Shown: one piece after another, positions 26,190-35,120 of the stretch
Layout: each line of letters opens with the position of its first letter
How positions within the stretch are numbered: position 1 is the first letter of the stretch
Assembly: GCF_022024015.1 (NCBI RefSeq)
Contig: NZ_CP091786.1
Location: forward strand, 1,302,001 to 1,366,000
Length of the DNA: 64,000 nt
Source: Prevotella sp. E9-3
GTDB taxonomy: Bacteria > Bacteroidota > Bacteroidia > Bacteroidales > Bacteroidaceae
Reading direction: 5' to 3'
The notes under the pieces: generated by a model
What the model saw: only the letters and a program-made list of their open reading frames with translations
What the model was told of the DNA's origin: nothing
Databases searched by the model: none
Program-made: the position numbers and the translations under genes

Positions 26190-27299
26190 TTATTCACGTT
26201 CCAAATAGACTTTCTGTCCGTTTTTCTCAATGGCTTTGTTGATGAAATAGTTTATGCATAGCCATAGTACAATATCAATACCTACAATAACTGTAGAAGG
26301 TACTATAAATTTTAACGCAATGTTTATTAAAATAAAGAATAGGGCCATTGACAGAATGCACGCTAATGCTTGATGTTGTGTTAGGCCTATTCTCATCAAC
26401 TTATGGTGGACATGATTTTTGTCGGCATTGAAGATGGGTTTCTTGTGCATAAGGCGGACTAAGATGACTCGAACCACATCAAATACTGGTACAATCAGGA
26501 ATGTATAGGATAGTAAAAGACTGTCGGGAGTCCAGTTCATCACTTTTGGATTGTACATGGCGTATTTCACGGCAAGGAATCCGAGAATGAATCCTAAGGT
26601 GAGGCTGCCTGAATCGCCCATGAATATTTTTCGGTTTTTCTTCGGATCGCCGAATAGGTTGAAATAGAGGAATGATATGATTACGCCTAATAATCCTGCT
26701 ATAAGAACTGAATATTTCATCATTTCCTCGTTGAGGAAACAGATCATGAATCCAAACAGGGCTATAAAGGAAAGACCGGCAGCCAGTCCGTCGATGCCGT
26801 CAATAAGGTTGATGGCATTGTTGATGAATACGATGATGAATACCGTCAATGGTATTCCGATGTAGCTTGGTATTTCGTGAAGGCCAAGGAAACCGTAGAA
26901 GTTGTTCAGGTAGAGACCGGATAGCGGCAGTAAACAGGCGGCTAAAATCTGAACAACAAACTTTGTCTTTGCGTCTAGTCCTAATATGTCGTCAACTAAG
27001 CCTACAGAATAGATGAGCAGTAAACTGATGAAGAAATAGAGCGACCAAAGACTGAGCGTAATCTCATTGATACCATTAAAACTGTTGTGCGTAAACGTAG
27101 TAGCCAGAAAGGCCAGTAACATACTTGGCAGAAAACTGATTCCTCCGAGTCGTGGAATGCCTGTTTTGTGGATTTTTCGCTCGTCAGGAATATCGTAGAG
27201 GCCTTTCTCTTTACAGAAATTCAGTATAAGCGGAATAGATATTAAACCGCATATCGCACTGAATAAGAAAGCTATAAATAATATGCTATATTGTATCAT
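26190..27299 (-). CDS. MraY/WecA-like polyprenyl-phosphate sugar-1-P transferase
   Basis: 369 residues and about ten to eleven membrane helices. Conserved cytoplasmic motifs of the polyprenyl-phosphate N-acetylhexosamine-1-phosphate transferase family are seen: VDDILGLDAKTK (about 102-113), INLIDGIDGLAAG (about 162-174), FMGDSGSLTLG (about 225-235) and the histidine loop KNHVHHKLMRIG (about 295-306). The expected product is undecaprenyl-PP-GlcNAc or a related sugar. Its stop is one base from the start of the monotopic transferase gene, so the two share a message. Confidence 0.92.
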   Translation of the reverse strand: MIQYSILFIAFLFSAICGLISIPLILNFCKEKGLYDIPDERKIHKTGIPRLGGISFLPSMLLAFLATTFTHNSFNGINEITLSLWSLYFFISLLLIYSVGLVDDILGLDAKTKFVVQILAACLLPLSGLYLNNFYGFLGLHEIPSYIGIPLTVFIIVFINNAINLIDGIDGLAAGLSFIALFGFMICFLNEEMMKYSVLIAGLLGVIISFLYFNLFGDPKKNRKIFMGDSGSLTLGFILGFLAVKYAMYNPKVMNWTPDSLLLSYTFLIVPVFDVVRVILVRLMHKKPIFNADKNHVHHKLMRIGLTQHQALACILSMALFFILINIALKFIVPSTVIVGIDIVLWLCINYFINKAIEKNGQKVYLERE

Positions 27300-27386
27300 G
27301 CAATGACTTCTTTGTCTTTCTAATAATTATAACAGATATATTACATTATTATTGCATGCATACTATAAATAATTTAGCAAGGGCGA

Positions 27387-28502
27387 TTAAAACTCATTAT
27401 AAATTGCCATGTGCATTTTTACTACTTGTTCGAGCGAGAATTCTTTTTCGGCTTTGAGTCTTCCTTCCTTTCCCATCTTCTCACGCAGTTGGGCGTCTTC
27501 TATGAGAATTCTTAGCGTTTGGGCTAAACGCTCGGAGTTTTTAGGCGGAACGAGGAAACCGTTCTTGCCGTTCTCTACTGTATCCTTACAGCCAATGGAG
27601 TTGGTGGTGATGATGGGACGGCCCACGGCGCAGGCTTCAATCAGCGACTTGGGGACACCTTCACGATAATAGCTTGGGAAGGCTACGATATGGCATTGCT
27701 GAAGCAGTTGGTTGACATCCTTTCGGAAACCTAGCCATTGGATATATTTACCATCGCAGAGCTGATGAATTTCGGATTCCTTCATGGCTTGGGGATTGTT
27801 GTGCAGACCTCCGCATAGCAGGAATTCAACCTTTCCTTCATAGTCGTTGCGAAGAGCGTTGGCGGCTTCAATCAGTACAAGAACGCCTTTCTCTTTCACC
27901 ATACGGCCAGTGAACAGCACTTTTATAACGTCGCTCTCAGGCTCGGGGGTGTAGCAGAACTGACTTAAGTCTACACCAGATCCTTTGATGAATAGTGACT
28001 GCTCTTTCTCAATGACGTGATTGGAGAGAAACAGGTGCTCGTCTTCGTGGTTCTGGAATATGATCCTTACGGTGTCCTTGTTGTTGGCAAAGCGTAGTAG
28101 ACACAGGATTTTCTTTGCTATGAACGACAATTTCTTTTCGGAAAACAGCACGCCCAGTCCGCTTACGGCGTTGACAACGCCCCTGACATGGGCGAATTTT
28201 GCGGCCAGACTACCCCAAAGCATGGGTTTCAGTCCTACGTGGTGGACGATGGCGTCGCGGTTCTTTCTATAGAGTGATAAGAGAAATCGGAAGGTCTTCA
28301 ACTCTTGCCATAGGTTGGTGCCAGTAGGGTTGATGGGCAGTTCCACCATTTTCAGCCCCAACTGTTCGACGTCAGTCCGCTGGCCCGTGTCTTTACAGAC
28401 AATGGTAACGTCCCATCCCTCGCGTTGAGCAGATAGGGCAATGTCCTTACGGTGAGACAGGAAGAATCTGTCTTCGTTGACGACCATAATGAGTTTTGGC
28501 AT
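27387..28502 (-). CDS. GT4-family glycosyltransferase
   Basis: 371 residues with two Rossmann halves (GT-B). The C-terminal donor site shows VLFTGRMVKEKGV (about 195-207) and the E-x7-E motif REGVPKSLIEACAVGRP (about 280-296). The N-terminal half contains HHVGLKPMLWGSLAAK. It should transfer a sugar from a nucleotide donor to the lipid-linked repeat unit on the cytoplasmic face; donor and linkage cannot be told. It is separated from the next gene of the locus by 87 bp and preceded by a 146-bp gap that holds traces of the 22-bp repeat family. Confidence 0.9.
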   Translation of the reverse strand: MPKLIMVVNEDRFFLSHRKDIALSAQREGWDVTIVCKDTGQRTDVEQLGLKMVELPINPTGTNLWQELKTFRFLLSLYRKNRDAIVHHVGLKPMLWGSLAAKFAHVRGVVNAVSGLGVLFSEKKLSFIAKKILCLLRFANNKDTVRIIFQNHEDEHLFLSNHVIEKEQSLFIKGSGVDLSQFCYTPEPESDVIKVLFTGRMVKEKGVLVLIEAANALRNDYEGKVEFLLCGGLHNNPQAMKESEIHQLCDGKYIQWLGFRKDVNQLLQQCHIVAFPSYYREGVPKSLIEACAVGRPIITTNSIGCKDTVENGKNGFLVPPKNSERLAQTLRILIEDAQLREKMGKEGRLKAEKEFSLEQVVKMHMAIYNEF

Positions 28503-28580
28503 ATTATCTGTTTGTCTTTTTTACTATATATAACGCACTTTCAGCGATTCTATTGTCTTAAACTTTTTTTTTTATCATCG

Positions 28581-28660
28581 TCGACTAAAATCGTTAAAGT
28601 ACAGGTCGTACAGAAGTCTTGTAATGCCAATACAAAACTTCCGTATTGCTATTTGAAGCG
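28581..28660. repeat. Degenerate relative of the 22-bp arrays (D)
   Basis: The 22 bases at 28581-28602 are, in reverse complement, the same as 63416-63437 (flank of array C) with one mismatch; core TACTTTAACGATTTTAGT. The sequence up to about 28660 shows a weak 22-bp rhythm only. Confidence 0.5.
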
Positions 28661-30196
28661 GAAAAGGATGATATCGCCAGCTTCGATGGTATAATGGCCG
28701 GTAGTAACTTTTTCATACTTTAAATCGAGTTTTGATACGTGGCGCAAATGCTTGTTGCCCCTGATGTGAAGCGTTACGGGGTTGCGGAAGTCCTTGTTGA
28801 CAAGGGCCAAATAGGACGCTTTGTCTTTCTCGATGACAGAGGCGATGGCTCTTTTGCCATCTTCAATAGTCAGCGACTCGATATTGTCGGGCAGGTTGTC
28901 GGGCGTGAGTTGTTTTATCAGTACGTTTGAGGGCGCACCATTAATATGGTACACCTTTTTGACAGTGCCCTCGGCAAATAGCGGACTGATGCGTGCCATC
29001 TCTTCGTTCACGCGGTTAATAGCATCGTACAGTCCTGCCCGTCGCTGCCCAAAGGAATCGACAGGGGCCACGTACGACCCCTCGCCGGGCAGCCACCGGT
29101 GCCAGTAGGTGTAGTAGGCTATCGACTTTGCTCCGTAGACCAAGTTGGCATATACCTGCAAGCGGAGGGTGCCCAAGGTGGGCAGGGTGTAGCTGAGATG
29201 CTGGGCCGACAGTACATAGCCGCAAAACGGAATACCGTGTTTCTGGCTTTGGCTGCTAACGATTTCCAGGTTGTCAAACCATTGGCGGCGGAGTACCTCG
29301 TCGCCTTTCGACCAAATGATGGAATAGTTGTCGAAGGCAATGTTGGTCAGCTTCAGTCTTGTGATGCACGAGTCTATATAGTCGGCATATCGTTGATTGT
29401 TGTATGTGCCGTCGCTGTTCACGGTCTCAGGCCCGTAAATAGGGTTCAGACAAATGCGGAAATCGGCCAGTGGGTCTATGCTGCGTATGGCCTTTGCCCT
29501 TGGCAATAGGTCGTCGAGGGTGGCATGCCCACGGTATCTGTCGTTCTTTTTCAGGAACGGTTCGTCGCCGATGTAATATCCATACACAGTATTTTTATTC
29601 TTTTGGGCACTGTCGGCCAATGTCTTGTAGTCGTTGAGGCTGCCGCCGCCTACAACCAGTCGGATGCCCTTTTCTCTGGCTTCCTTCAGCATTCTCAGTG
29701 ACTCGGCAGGACTGCCGGTACAGATGCTGACGTCGAAACCGGCGTAGAGCATGTCGCGGTAGGATGTCGCCAGGTCTTTGAAACTGCCAGGCACGCCACC
29801 ATGTCCTATTACTGTAATCATGCTTCTGTGTCCTATGGTGTACACCGTCTCCTGGTCGGTTGCCAGTGTGCCGCTGTAGGTATATTCCTCGTTCACAGGC
29901 TCTTTGCCCACGGCTTCGTTGTAGGTGTGTACAAAGCCGTTGCACCTTAGGTAGTAAGTTACCTCCTTTTTGTTTTCGTTTTTCAAGCGAAGATTTATCT
30001 TTCTGCCTTCCAGATACACCTGCACACTGAGCGGTTCGCCCGATGTCATGATGTAATGCACGTTGTCGAGCCGCGTCTCACACCAGTTTACCCCTTTCAC
30101 AGTGAACTCGTCTAGCAGCAACTGCTGCTCGGCCGGTTCTGCCGAATAGCCCTTCACGCATACCAGCAGCAGAAAGATGAGAACCAGTATTTTCAT
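28649..30196 (-). CDS. Secreted glycosidase-like TIM-barrel protein
   Basis: 515 residues, signal peptide MKILVLIFLLLVCVKGYSA. An N-terminal beta domain (about 25-125) is followed by a barrel-like region in which TVYGYYIGDEP (about 205-215) resembles the acid/base 'DEP/NEP' strand end of clan A glycoside hydrolases; FDNYSIIWSKGDEV, GYVLSAQH and AYYTYWHRWLPGEG continue the barrel. A C-terminal beta domain (about 415-515) ends GDIILFRFK. It is probably periplasmic or secreted and may trim the polysaccharide made by this locus. The second catalytic acid cannot be pinned down and no GH family is recognised with certainty. Transcribed with the AAA gene 15 bp upstream. Confidence 0.65.
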   Translation of the reverse strand: MKILVLIFLLLVCVKGYSAEPAEQQLLLDEFTVKGVNWCETRLDNVHYIMTSGEPLSVQVYLEGRKINLRLKNENKKEVTYYLRCNGFVHTYNEAVGKEPVNEEYTYSGTLATDQETVYTIGHRSMITVIGHGGVPGSFKDLATSYRDMLYAGFDVSICTGSPAESLRMLKEAREKGIRLVVGGGSLNDYKTLADSAQKNKNTVYGYYIGDEPFLKKNDRYRGHATLDDLLPRAKAIRSIDPLADFRICLNPIYGPETVNSDGTYNNQRYADYIDSCITRLKLTNIAFDNYSIIWSKGDEVLRRQWFDNLEIVSSQSQKHGIPFCGYVLSAQHLSYTLPTLGTLRLQVYANLVYGAKSIAYYTYWHRWLPGEGSYVAPVDSFGQRRAGLYDAINRVNEEMARISPLFAEGTVKKVYHINGAPSNVLIKQLTPDNLPDNIESLTIEDGKRAIASVIEKDKASYLALVNKDFRNPVTLHIRGNKHLRHVSKLDLKYEKVTTGHYTIEAGDIILFRFK

Positions 30197-30211
30197 TGTT
30201 CTATGTTGTTT

Positions 30212-31795
30212 CTATTCGATTATCCAGTCGTTCATGGTCTTGGTTTCGATAGAGAAACCAATGCCGATTTTGACTATTTTGCGACCGTCGGTTGCGTAAG
30301 GGAGTGCATAGTTCTTTTCGTTTATCTGCTGGAGTGCTTCAGCGGCTGTTCCATTCACTTTCAGTTCCAACACATAAATGGCATCCTGCATCCATACTAC
30401 TATGTCGGCACGCCCCCCAGCACATTTCACTTGTGTGCGGGCGTATACGTTCAACATGGAGAAAATCAGATAGAACGTGTATTCGTAGAATTCTTCAGCA
30501 TTCGAGACATCTTCCAACTTCTTTTTGAATCTCTCTACATATGGAATGCTGGCAAGATAGGCCTGCATGTCGCGTAGCGCCTGTTCGATATCACCTTTTT
30601 TCAGCGCACGCCAGAATTTCAGGGCGAAGCCTGTCTGTACTTCGCTTGAGTCTAAGCCTATATATGTAGGGAGAAGTCCGTCTGTGTAACCGATACGAAC
30701 CTCCTGGTTAGGTAAGGCTAACTGGTAAAGGTCGCTTTCACGGTCGTAACTTTTTATCGTGAGATACCCACTTTGGTAGAGTAGGGGCAATGCGGAAGTC
30801 ATCGCTTCGGTGGGTTTGTCGAAAGCCGTAGAAGGGACTTCTATATTGTCCATAGAGGTGATGTCTGTGCGAAAATGCTGCATCTGGCGAATAAGGAAAG
30901 TTGGTGTGGCGCTGTCAAACCAGTAGCTTCCCGTCTCACCGTATACGAAGGCCTTTATTAAGCTATATGGGTTGTATGTATCCTCCGATTTCTTTGAGAA
31001 ATGGTAACCGTCATATTGCAGTTTTAGTTTTGCATGCATCTCGTCATACGACAACTCGTTCTTTTCAGCAAGCAACTCGATATCTTCATGAAGGACTGTA
31101 GTAAGTTCCTGCTCAGTGATGCCACAGATAGCAGAGAAAGTCGGATCCATCGTGACGTTCATCAGGTTGTTGATGGTCGAGAAGATACTCAGTTGTGAGA
31201 ATTTTGTGATGCCGGTGATAAAACAGAACTTTATTTTCGGGTCCAGCATCTTCAGTCGCTGGTAGAATTCTTGCATCACCTCGCGCATTTCAAAAAGCCG
31301 TTGGTCGTCGTGCAGTACGTCAAGCAAGGGCGCGTCGTACTCGTCAATGATGACAGCTACCTGCCTGCCGGTTTGTTCGTAGGCACGGTTGACAAGACCG
31401 GCCATACGCATGCCGGGAGTTGTTTCGTCGGGTTCGCTACCATAAATTGTTTCGTATGGTTTAATAATCCTTCCTAGTTCAGCCCTCACATCCTGTGGAG
31501 CCATGTGTTTGGCACCGCTGAGGTCAAAATGAAGCACTGGATATTGTGTCCATTCCTTCTCCAGTTCCATAATCTTAAGTCCCTCGAATAGTTCACGCTC
31601 TCCAGCAAAATAGGAATGTAGGGTGCTGGACAACAGCGATTTTCCGAACCTTCGCGGACGGCTCAGGAATATGTATTTGGCATAGTCGGTCAATTGCCAC
31701 ACCAAATCTGTTTTGTCCACGTAGACATAATTTCCTCGGATAATCTCCGAGAATGTCTGTATTCCCACTGGGTATCTGCGCCTTTTGCTTGTCAT
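30212..31795 (-). CDS. AAA-ATPase-like / PD-(D/E)XK nuclease-like protein
   Basis: 527 residues. The N-terminal AAA-ATPase-like domain (PF09820 type) has VYVDKTDLV, the Walker A variant RPRRFGKSLLSSTL (about 46-59), and Walker B VAVIIDEYDAPL (about 146-157). The C-terminal PDDEXK_9-type domain has RADIVVWMQDAIYVLELKV (about 467-485) with the D...ExK nuclease core. This family is present in many copies in Prevotella and Bacteroides genomes; its function is unknown, with mobile-element or defence roles suggested. It interrupts the polysaccharide locus and has its own consensus promoter, so it looks like an insertion. Confidence 0.9.
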   Translation of the reverse strand: MTSKRRRYPVGIQTFSEIIRGNYVYVDKTDLVWQLTDYAKYIFLSRPRRFGKSLLSSTLHSYFAGERELFEGLKIMELEKEWTQYPVLHFDLSGAKHMAPQDVRAELGRIIKPYETIYGSEPDETTPGMRMAGLVNRAYEQTGRQVAVIIDEYDAPLLDVLHDDQRLFEMREVMQEFYQRLKMLDPKIKFCFITGITKFSQLSIFSTINNLMNVTMDPTFSAICGITEQELTTVLHEDIELLAEKNELSYDEMHAKLKLQYDGYHFSKKSEDTYNPYSLIKAFVYGETGSYWFDSATPTFLIRQMQHFRTDITSMDNIEVPSTAFDKPTEAMTSALPLLYQSGYLTIKSYDRESDLYQLALPNQEVRIGYTDGLLPTYIGLDSSEVQTGFALKFWRALKKGDIEQALRDMQAYLASIPYVERFKKKLEDVSNAEEFYEYTFYLIFSMLNVYARTQVKCAGGRADIVVWMQDAIYVLELKVNGTAAEALQQINEKNYALPYATDGRKIVKIGIGFSIETKTMNDWIIE

Positions 31796-31826
31796 GTCCT
31801 TACCTCGTTTTGAACAAATTCTTTTG

Positions 31827-31858
31827 CAAAGATATGTTTTTTCGTTGAACTATCCAAA
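31827..31858 (-). promoter_or_regulatory. Consensus promoter of the AAA/PDDEXK gene
   Basis: Minus strand TTTG (31855-31858), 20 nt, TATCTTTG (31827-31834) followed by GCA. Leader about 30 nt. Confidence 0.8.
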
Positions 31859-31919
31859 TTCGGGTGGCTTTTTATGCAAGCATGGCATGGGGAATGCAGG
31901 CAAATGGTCCTTCACGATG

Positions 31920-33053
31920 CTATGCCTTGCAGGTCATATAGACCTTAATTGTGTCAGTTGCATTCTTTAACCAGGAAAATCTGGAAAGTTGAGTTTCAAG
32001 CAATGCAGTCTTCAGCTTTCGAGCCTCTTCATCGCTAAGAGCAAAAGATAATGTACTTGCCATTTCCGACACGTCATACGGATTGAAATAGAATGCACAT
32101 TCACCACATACTTCGGGAATAGAGGAAATATTGCTGACTGCAGACAGCGTACCCATGCTTGCTGCCTCTAAAGGAGGAAAACCGAAACCTTCATAAGTGG
32201 AAGGAAATACGAAAAGTGCAGCATTTTGATAGAGCCATAGCAGCAGTTCGCGCGGTATAAAGTCCATGTAGATGACATCAGGCGTTTTCTGCATCAGTTG
32301 TATGGTGGCTTCGTAGTTCACATACTTCTTTCCTGCAATAATCAGTTTCAGATTTTTGTTTTCGGGGCGTTCCTTTAGTAGGCGGAAAGCCTCAATGAGG
32401 CGTTCGTAGTTTTTTCGGGGTTCGATATGACCCAGAGAAAAAAGGAAACGGGCTTCTTTTAAATATTGGTATTCTTTTGGTAACTCGAAGCCGGCAATCT
32501 GTTTGGGTGAGAATCCATCTCGGTCGATGGCTTCGTGAATTACCGTCACCTTTCCAGGAGACACACCACACAACGCAATCATCTCCTGCTTGGTGAATTC
32601 GGAGATGGATAGGATGTGATCGGCCCGTTGAATAGCATCCTTAACAGCCCGTTTCAGAAACAAGTATCTCAACGGGTTGTATGTCTTAGGATAACGGTAG
32701 AGCCGTAAGTCGTGGACTGTGAGAATCAGTTTGGCTCGCTTCATCTTTGGTGCATGGAAGAAGGGCGAATGAAAAATGTCGAACTGTTCCTTCTCCTCTT
32801 CCATTGTCCAGAACCGTTGTGAAAAAAGACTCCTTTTTATTACAGAAAGGAAACTACTCTTGAAAGGTACCGTTTTAATGCGAAAACTAGGTGGGAGCAT
32901 CTTTTTAGCATAGTCCAGCTGGTCTTCCAATACATATAGTATATAGGTGTTGGTTTTATCGCATAGGGCGATATTATTTGTCAGGTTGACAATATATTCT
33001 TTGATGCCACCACCGCGTGGCGCGCAAAAGATGCAGTTGATTGCTATTTTCAT
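31920..33053 (-). CDS. GT4-family glycosyltransferase
   Basis: 377 residues, GT-B fold. FCAPRGGGIKEY near the N-terminus is the glycine-rich acceptor-side loop; FLFSLGHIEPRKNYERLIEAF (about 178-198) and the E-x7-E motif YEGFGFPPLEAASMG (about 287-301) mark the nucleotide-sugar side. This is the arrangement of mannosyltransferase-like GT4 enzymes; donor unknown. Thirteen bases separate it from the upstream GT4 gene, so it is part of the Wza-led operon and is the last gene before the AAA insertion. Confidence 0.9.
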   Translation of the reverse strand: MKIAINCIFCAPRGGGIKEYIVNLTNNIALCDKTNTYILYVLEDQLDYAKKMLPPSFRIKTVPFKSSFLSVIKRSLFSQRFWTMEEEKEQFDIFHSPFFHAPKMKRAKLILTVHDLRLYRYPKTYNPLRYLFLKRAVKDAIQRADHILSISEFTKQEMIALCGVSPGKVTVIHEAIDRDGFSPKQIAGFELPKEYQYLKEARFLFSLGHIEPRKNYERLIEAFRLLKERPENKNLKLIIAGKKYVNYEATIQLMQKTPDVIYMDFIPRELLLWLYQNAALFVFPSTYEGFGFPPLEAASMGTLSAVSNISSIPEVCGECAFYFNPYDVSEMASTLSFALSDEEARKLKTALLETQLSRFSWLKNATDTIKVYMTCKA

Positions 33054-33065
33054 GACATATAGTTT

Positions 33066-34160
33066 TTATGATTGTCCATCGTATACTTCCTGTAGATAGG
33101 AAATTGTTGACTGTGTTGAATAGCCTTGCTGTTGAATAGCCATGCTTTCGTCTTTTCTATTGTAGTTTGCAATTATACCGGATACTTTTTCGGCCCAACT
33201 GCCAGCAGTTTGTTTTAATGAAAAGAAAGTGATGTTCGATGTGAGGGCACTGTCACGGCTAACGGTGTCTGCAACCAAACATGGTAGTCCTGTACATTGG
33301 GCTTCAATGAGTACGAAGGGTAGTCCTTCGAAGAGCGAAGGCATGAGAAATAAATCAAAGGCCTGCAGTAAGCTGTCTACATCGGAACGCTCGTTCAGAA
33401 ACTGTACTTTATCCGAAAGACCCAGTTGCAGGACTTTCGCCTTTATGTCGTCCATTAAAGGACCGACACCAATCAGCAGCAGCAGAGAGTTAGGATTTAA
33501 TTGTGAGTAAGCATTAAATATGTCAACAAGGAACGTGTGGTTCTTCTCATCACAAAATCTTCCTACATGGCCTATAACGGTAGTGGCCGGACTGATGCCG
33601 AGCTGATTGCGATACGTTTGGCGTATTTCGTCATTGAATGCAAATCGGTTTGTATCGATACCGTTTTTAATGATAACTGCTGGGTGAGAGCTAAAGAACC
33701 ATTTTGCCGCAAGGGTGGAGCAAGCAAAGTGGTGGGTGGAGATCCGTCGGGCAATACCTCTTTGCAGCAGATGAAGAAGTTTGTTGTGAAGACCTTTTGA
33801 CGAGGAATTGTGAGAATGAATAATGCGAACGGGTACTCCATAGTGATAGGCAAACATGATGGGTGCTATGGCCGTAAGCCCGTTGCCACAGTAATGGATG
33901 GCAGCATAGTCTTTAGTGTGCAGCTTAAAGAAACTATTCAGTGAGCGATACCATCCTAATGGCGACTCCCTGCGGCTTGGCACTCGCCACACCTTGCAGC
34001 CGGCAGCCTCTACCTCGCGGCTATAGTCGGTCTCTGCTTGCGTGTAAATAAGGAAGTCTACTTGGAAACGACTATGGTCAATACCTCGGAAAACGCCCAT
34101 CATGAAGGCTTCGGTTCCGGCACGGTTCAGGTGTTGTGCTATAAAGAGGATTCGTTTCAT
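33066..34160 (-). CDS. GT4-family glycosyltransferase
   Basis: 364 residues, GT-B fold. N-terminal LNRAGTEAFMMG and IHSHNSSSKG segments resemble EpsF-type transferases; IGHVGRFCDEKNHTFLVDIF (about 192-211) and FEGLPFVLIEAQCTGLP (about 277-293) form the donor site with its E-x7-E pair. It adds one sugar of the repeat unit; donor unknown. An exact consensus promoter lies just upstream, so part of the locus can be transcribed independently of the first genes. Confidence 0.9.
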   Translation of the reverse strand: MKRILFIAQHLNRAGTEAFMMGVFRGIDHSRFQVDFLIYTQAETDYSREVEAAGCKVWRVPSRRESPLGWYRSLNSFFKLHTKDYAAIHYCGNGLTAIAPIMFAYHYGVPVRIIHSHNSSSKGLHNKLLHLLQRGIARRISTHHFACSTLAAKWFFSSHPAVIIKNGIDTNRFAFNDEIRQTYRNQLGISPATTVIGHVGRFCDEKNHTFLVDIFNAYSQLNPNSLLLLIGVGPLMDDIKAKVLQLGLSDKVQFLNERSDVDSLLQAFDLFLMPSLFEGLPFVLIEAQCTGLPCLVADTVSRDSALTSNITFFSLKQTAGSWAEKVSGIIANYNRKDESMAIQQQGYSTQSTISYLQEVYDGQS

Positions 34161-34180
34161 GCGCTAATCGGTAATTGCGA

Positions 34181-34212
34181 CAAAAATACGAAGAATATAT
34201 GAAATGGACAAA
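34181..34212 (-). promoter_or_regulatory. Internal consensus promoter in the polysaccharide locus
   Basis: Minus strand TTTG (34209-34212), 20 nt, TATTTTTG (34181-34188). It sits in the 90-bp gap between the GT2 and GT4 genes. Confidence 0.7.
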
Positions 34213-34250
34213 AGATTCAGGAAAAACATGAAGCATACCAAACAATTTTG

Positions 34251-35102
34251 TTAGTATTGCTGTTTTCTTATTCTATGCCGATATTTCATTACTTGCTTGA
34301 CATACTTCCAAACAGAGCCGTAGCCGAGCGACTGGAGTACCTTGTACTGTACAAAATGGCGGCGGATAATTCTTCTTATATTTGTGATTCGATAGAAGAA
34401 CCCAATTTTTCTTGCATCTTTGGCTCCTGCTCCCATGCAATTATCCCCATGTTGGCGGTAATGCATTAAAGGTTTATCAATACCATAAAGGATTCCTTGT
34501 CGTTTTAAGGTGCAAAGGGTAAGCCAATTGTCGTGTATGGCATAAGGAGAAACAGGATAAATGCAACAATACTTAGCAGCCTGATTGAAAAGCATTGTAC
34601 AGCCCGTAACACCTGCGCATGGTGCACAGTCGTCAAAGGTTTTAATGTATGGTGGGTACATTGCAGAGAAACGCCATCGAGACGAATGGATAATGTTCAG
34701 TTCGGCATCTGAAACGTAGAGGTCTGTACAAACGATAATGGCTCTCTGTGGATGGGCATGTTCCAATCTGTTCATTTCTTGAAAAGATAACTCAATCTTT
34801 TCTGGAAGCCATACGTCATCTTGATCACAGAACATATAGTAAGACGATTCTATGCGCTCCATCAAGCTAAGAAAGTTTTGACAAGCCCCTCCCTGTGACG
34901 GATATTCTAAAAGTGAAATGATGTTAGGATATCTGTTAGCATATTCTTTAGCAATGGCTACAGTTTCGTCAGTTGAGCCGTCGTCATGAATATATAGATG
35001 CCAATGCTGAAAGGTTTGAGCCACTATAGATTCAATTTGCTCTCGAAGATAAACAGCTCCGTTGTATGTAGCCATTAATATGGCTATAGTTTCATTATTC
35101 AT
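34251..35102 (-). CDS. GT2-family glycosyltransferase
   Basis: 283 residues, GT-A fold. The opening IAILMATYNGAVYLREQIES, the DDGSTDET nucleotide-binding motif (about 41-48) and CDQDDVWLPEK (about 91-101, the metal-binding DxD-like site) are typical of rhamnosyltransferase-like GT2 enzymes. It would add one residue, possibly rhamnose or a deoxy sugar, to the growing repeat unit. Eighteen bases from the flippase gene. Confidence 0.92.
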   Translation of the reverse strand: MNNETIAILMATYNGAVYLREQIESIVAQTFQHWHLYIHDDGSTDETVAIAKEYANRYPNIISLLEYPSQGGACQNFLSLMERIESSYYMFCDQDDVWLPEKIELSFQEMNRLEHAHPQRAIIVCTDLYVSDAELNIIHSSRWRFSAMYPPYIKTFDDCAPCAGVTGCTMLFNQAAKYCCIYPVSPYAIHDNWLTLCTLKRQGILYGIDKPLMHYRQHGDNCMGAGAKDARKIGFFYRITNIRRIIRRHFVQYKVLQSLGYGSVWKYVKQVMKYRHRIRKQQY

Positions 35103-35120
35103 AGTTAAATAACCGTTTTT

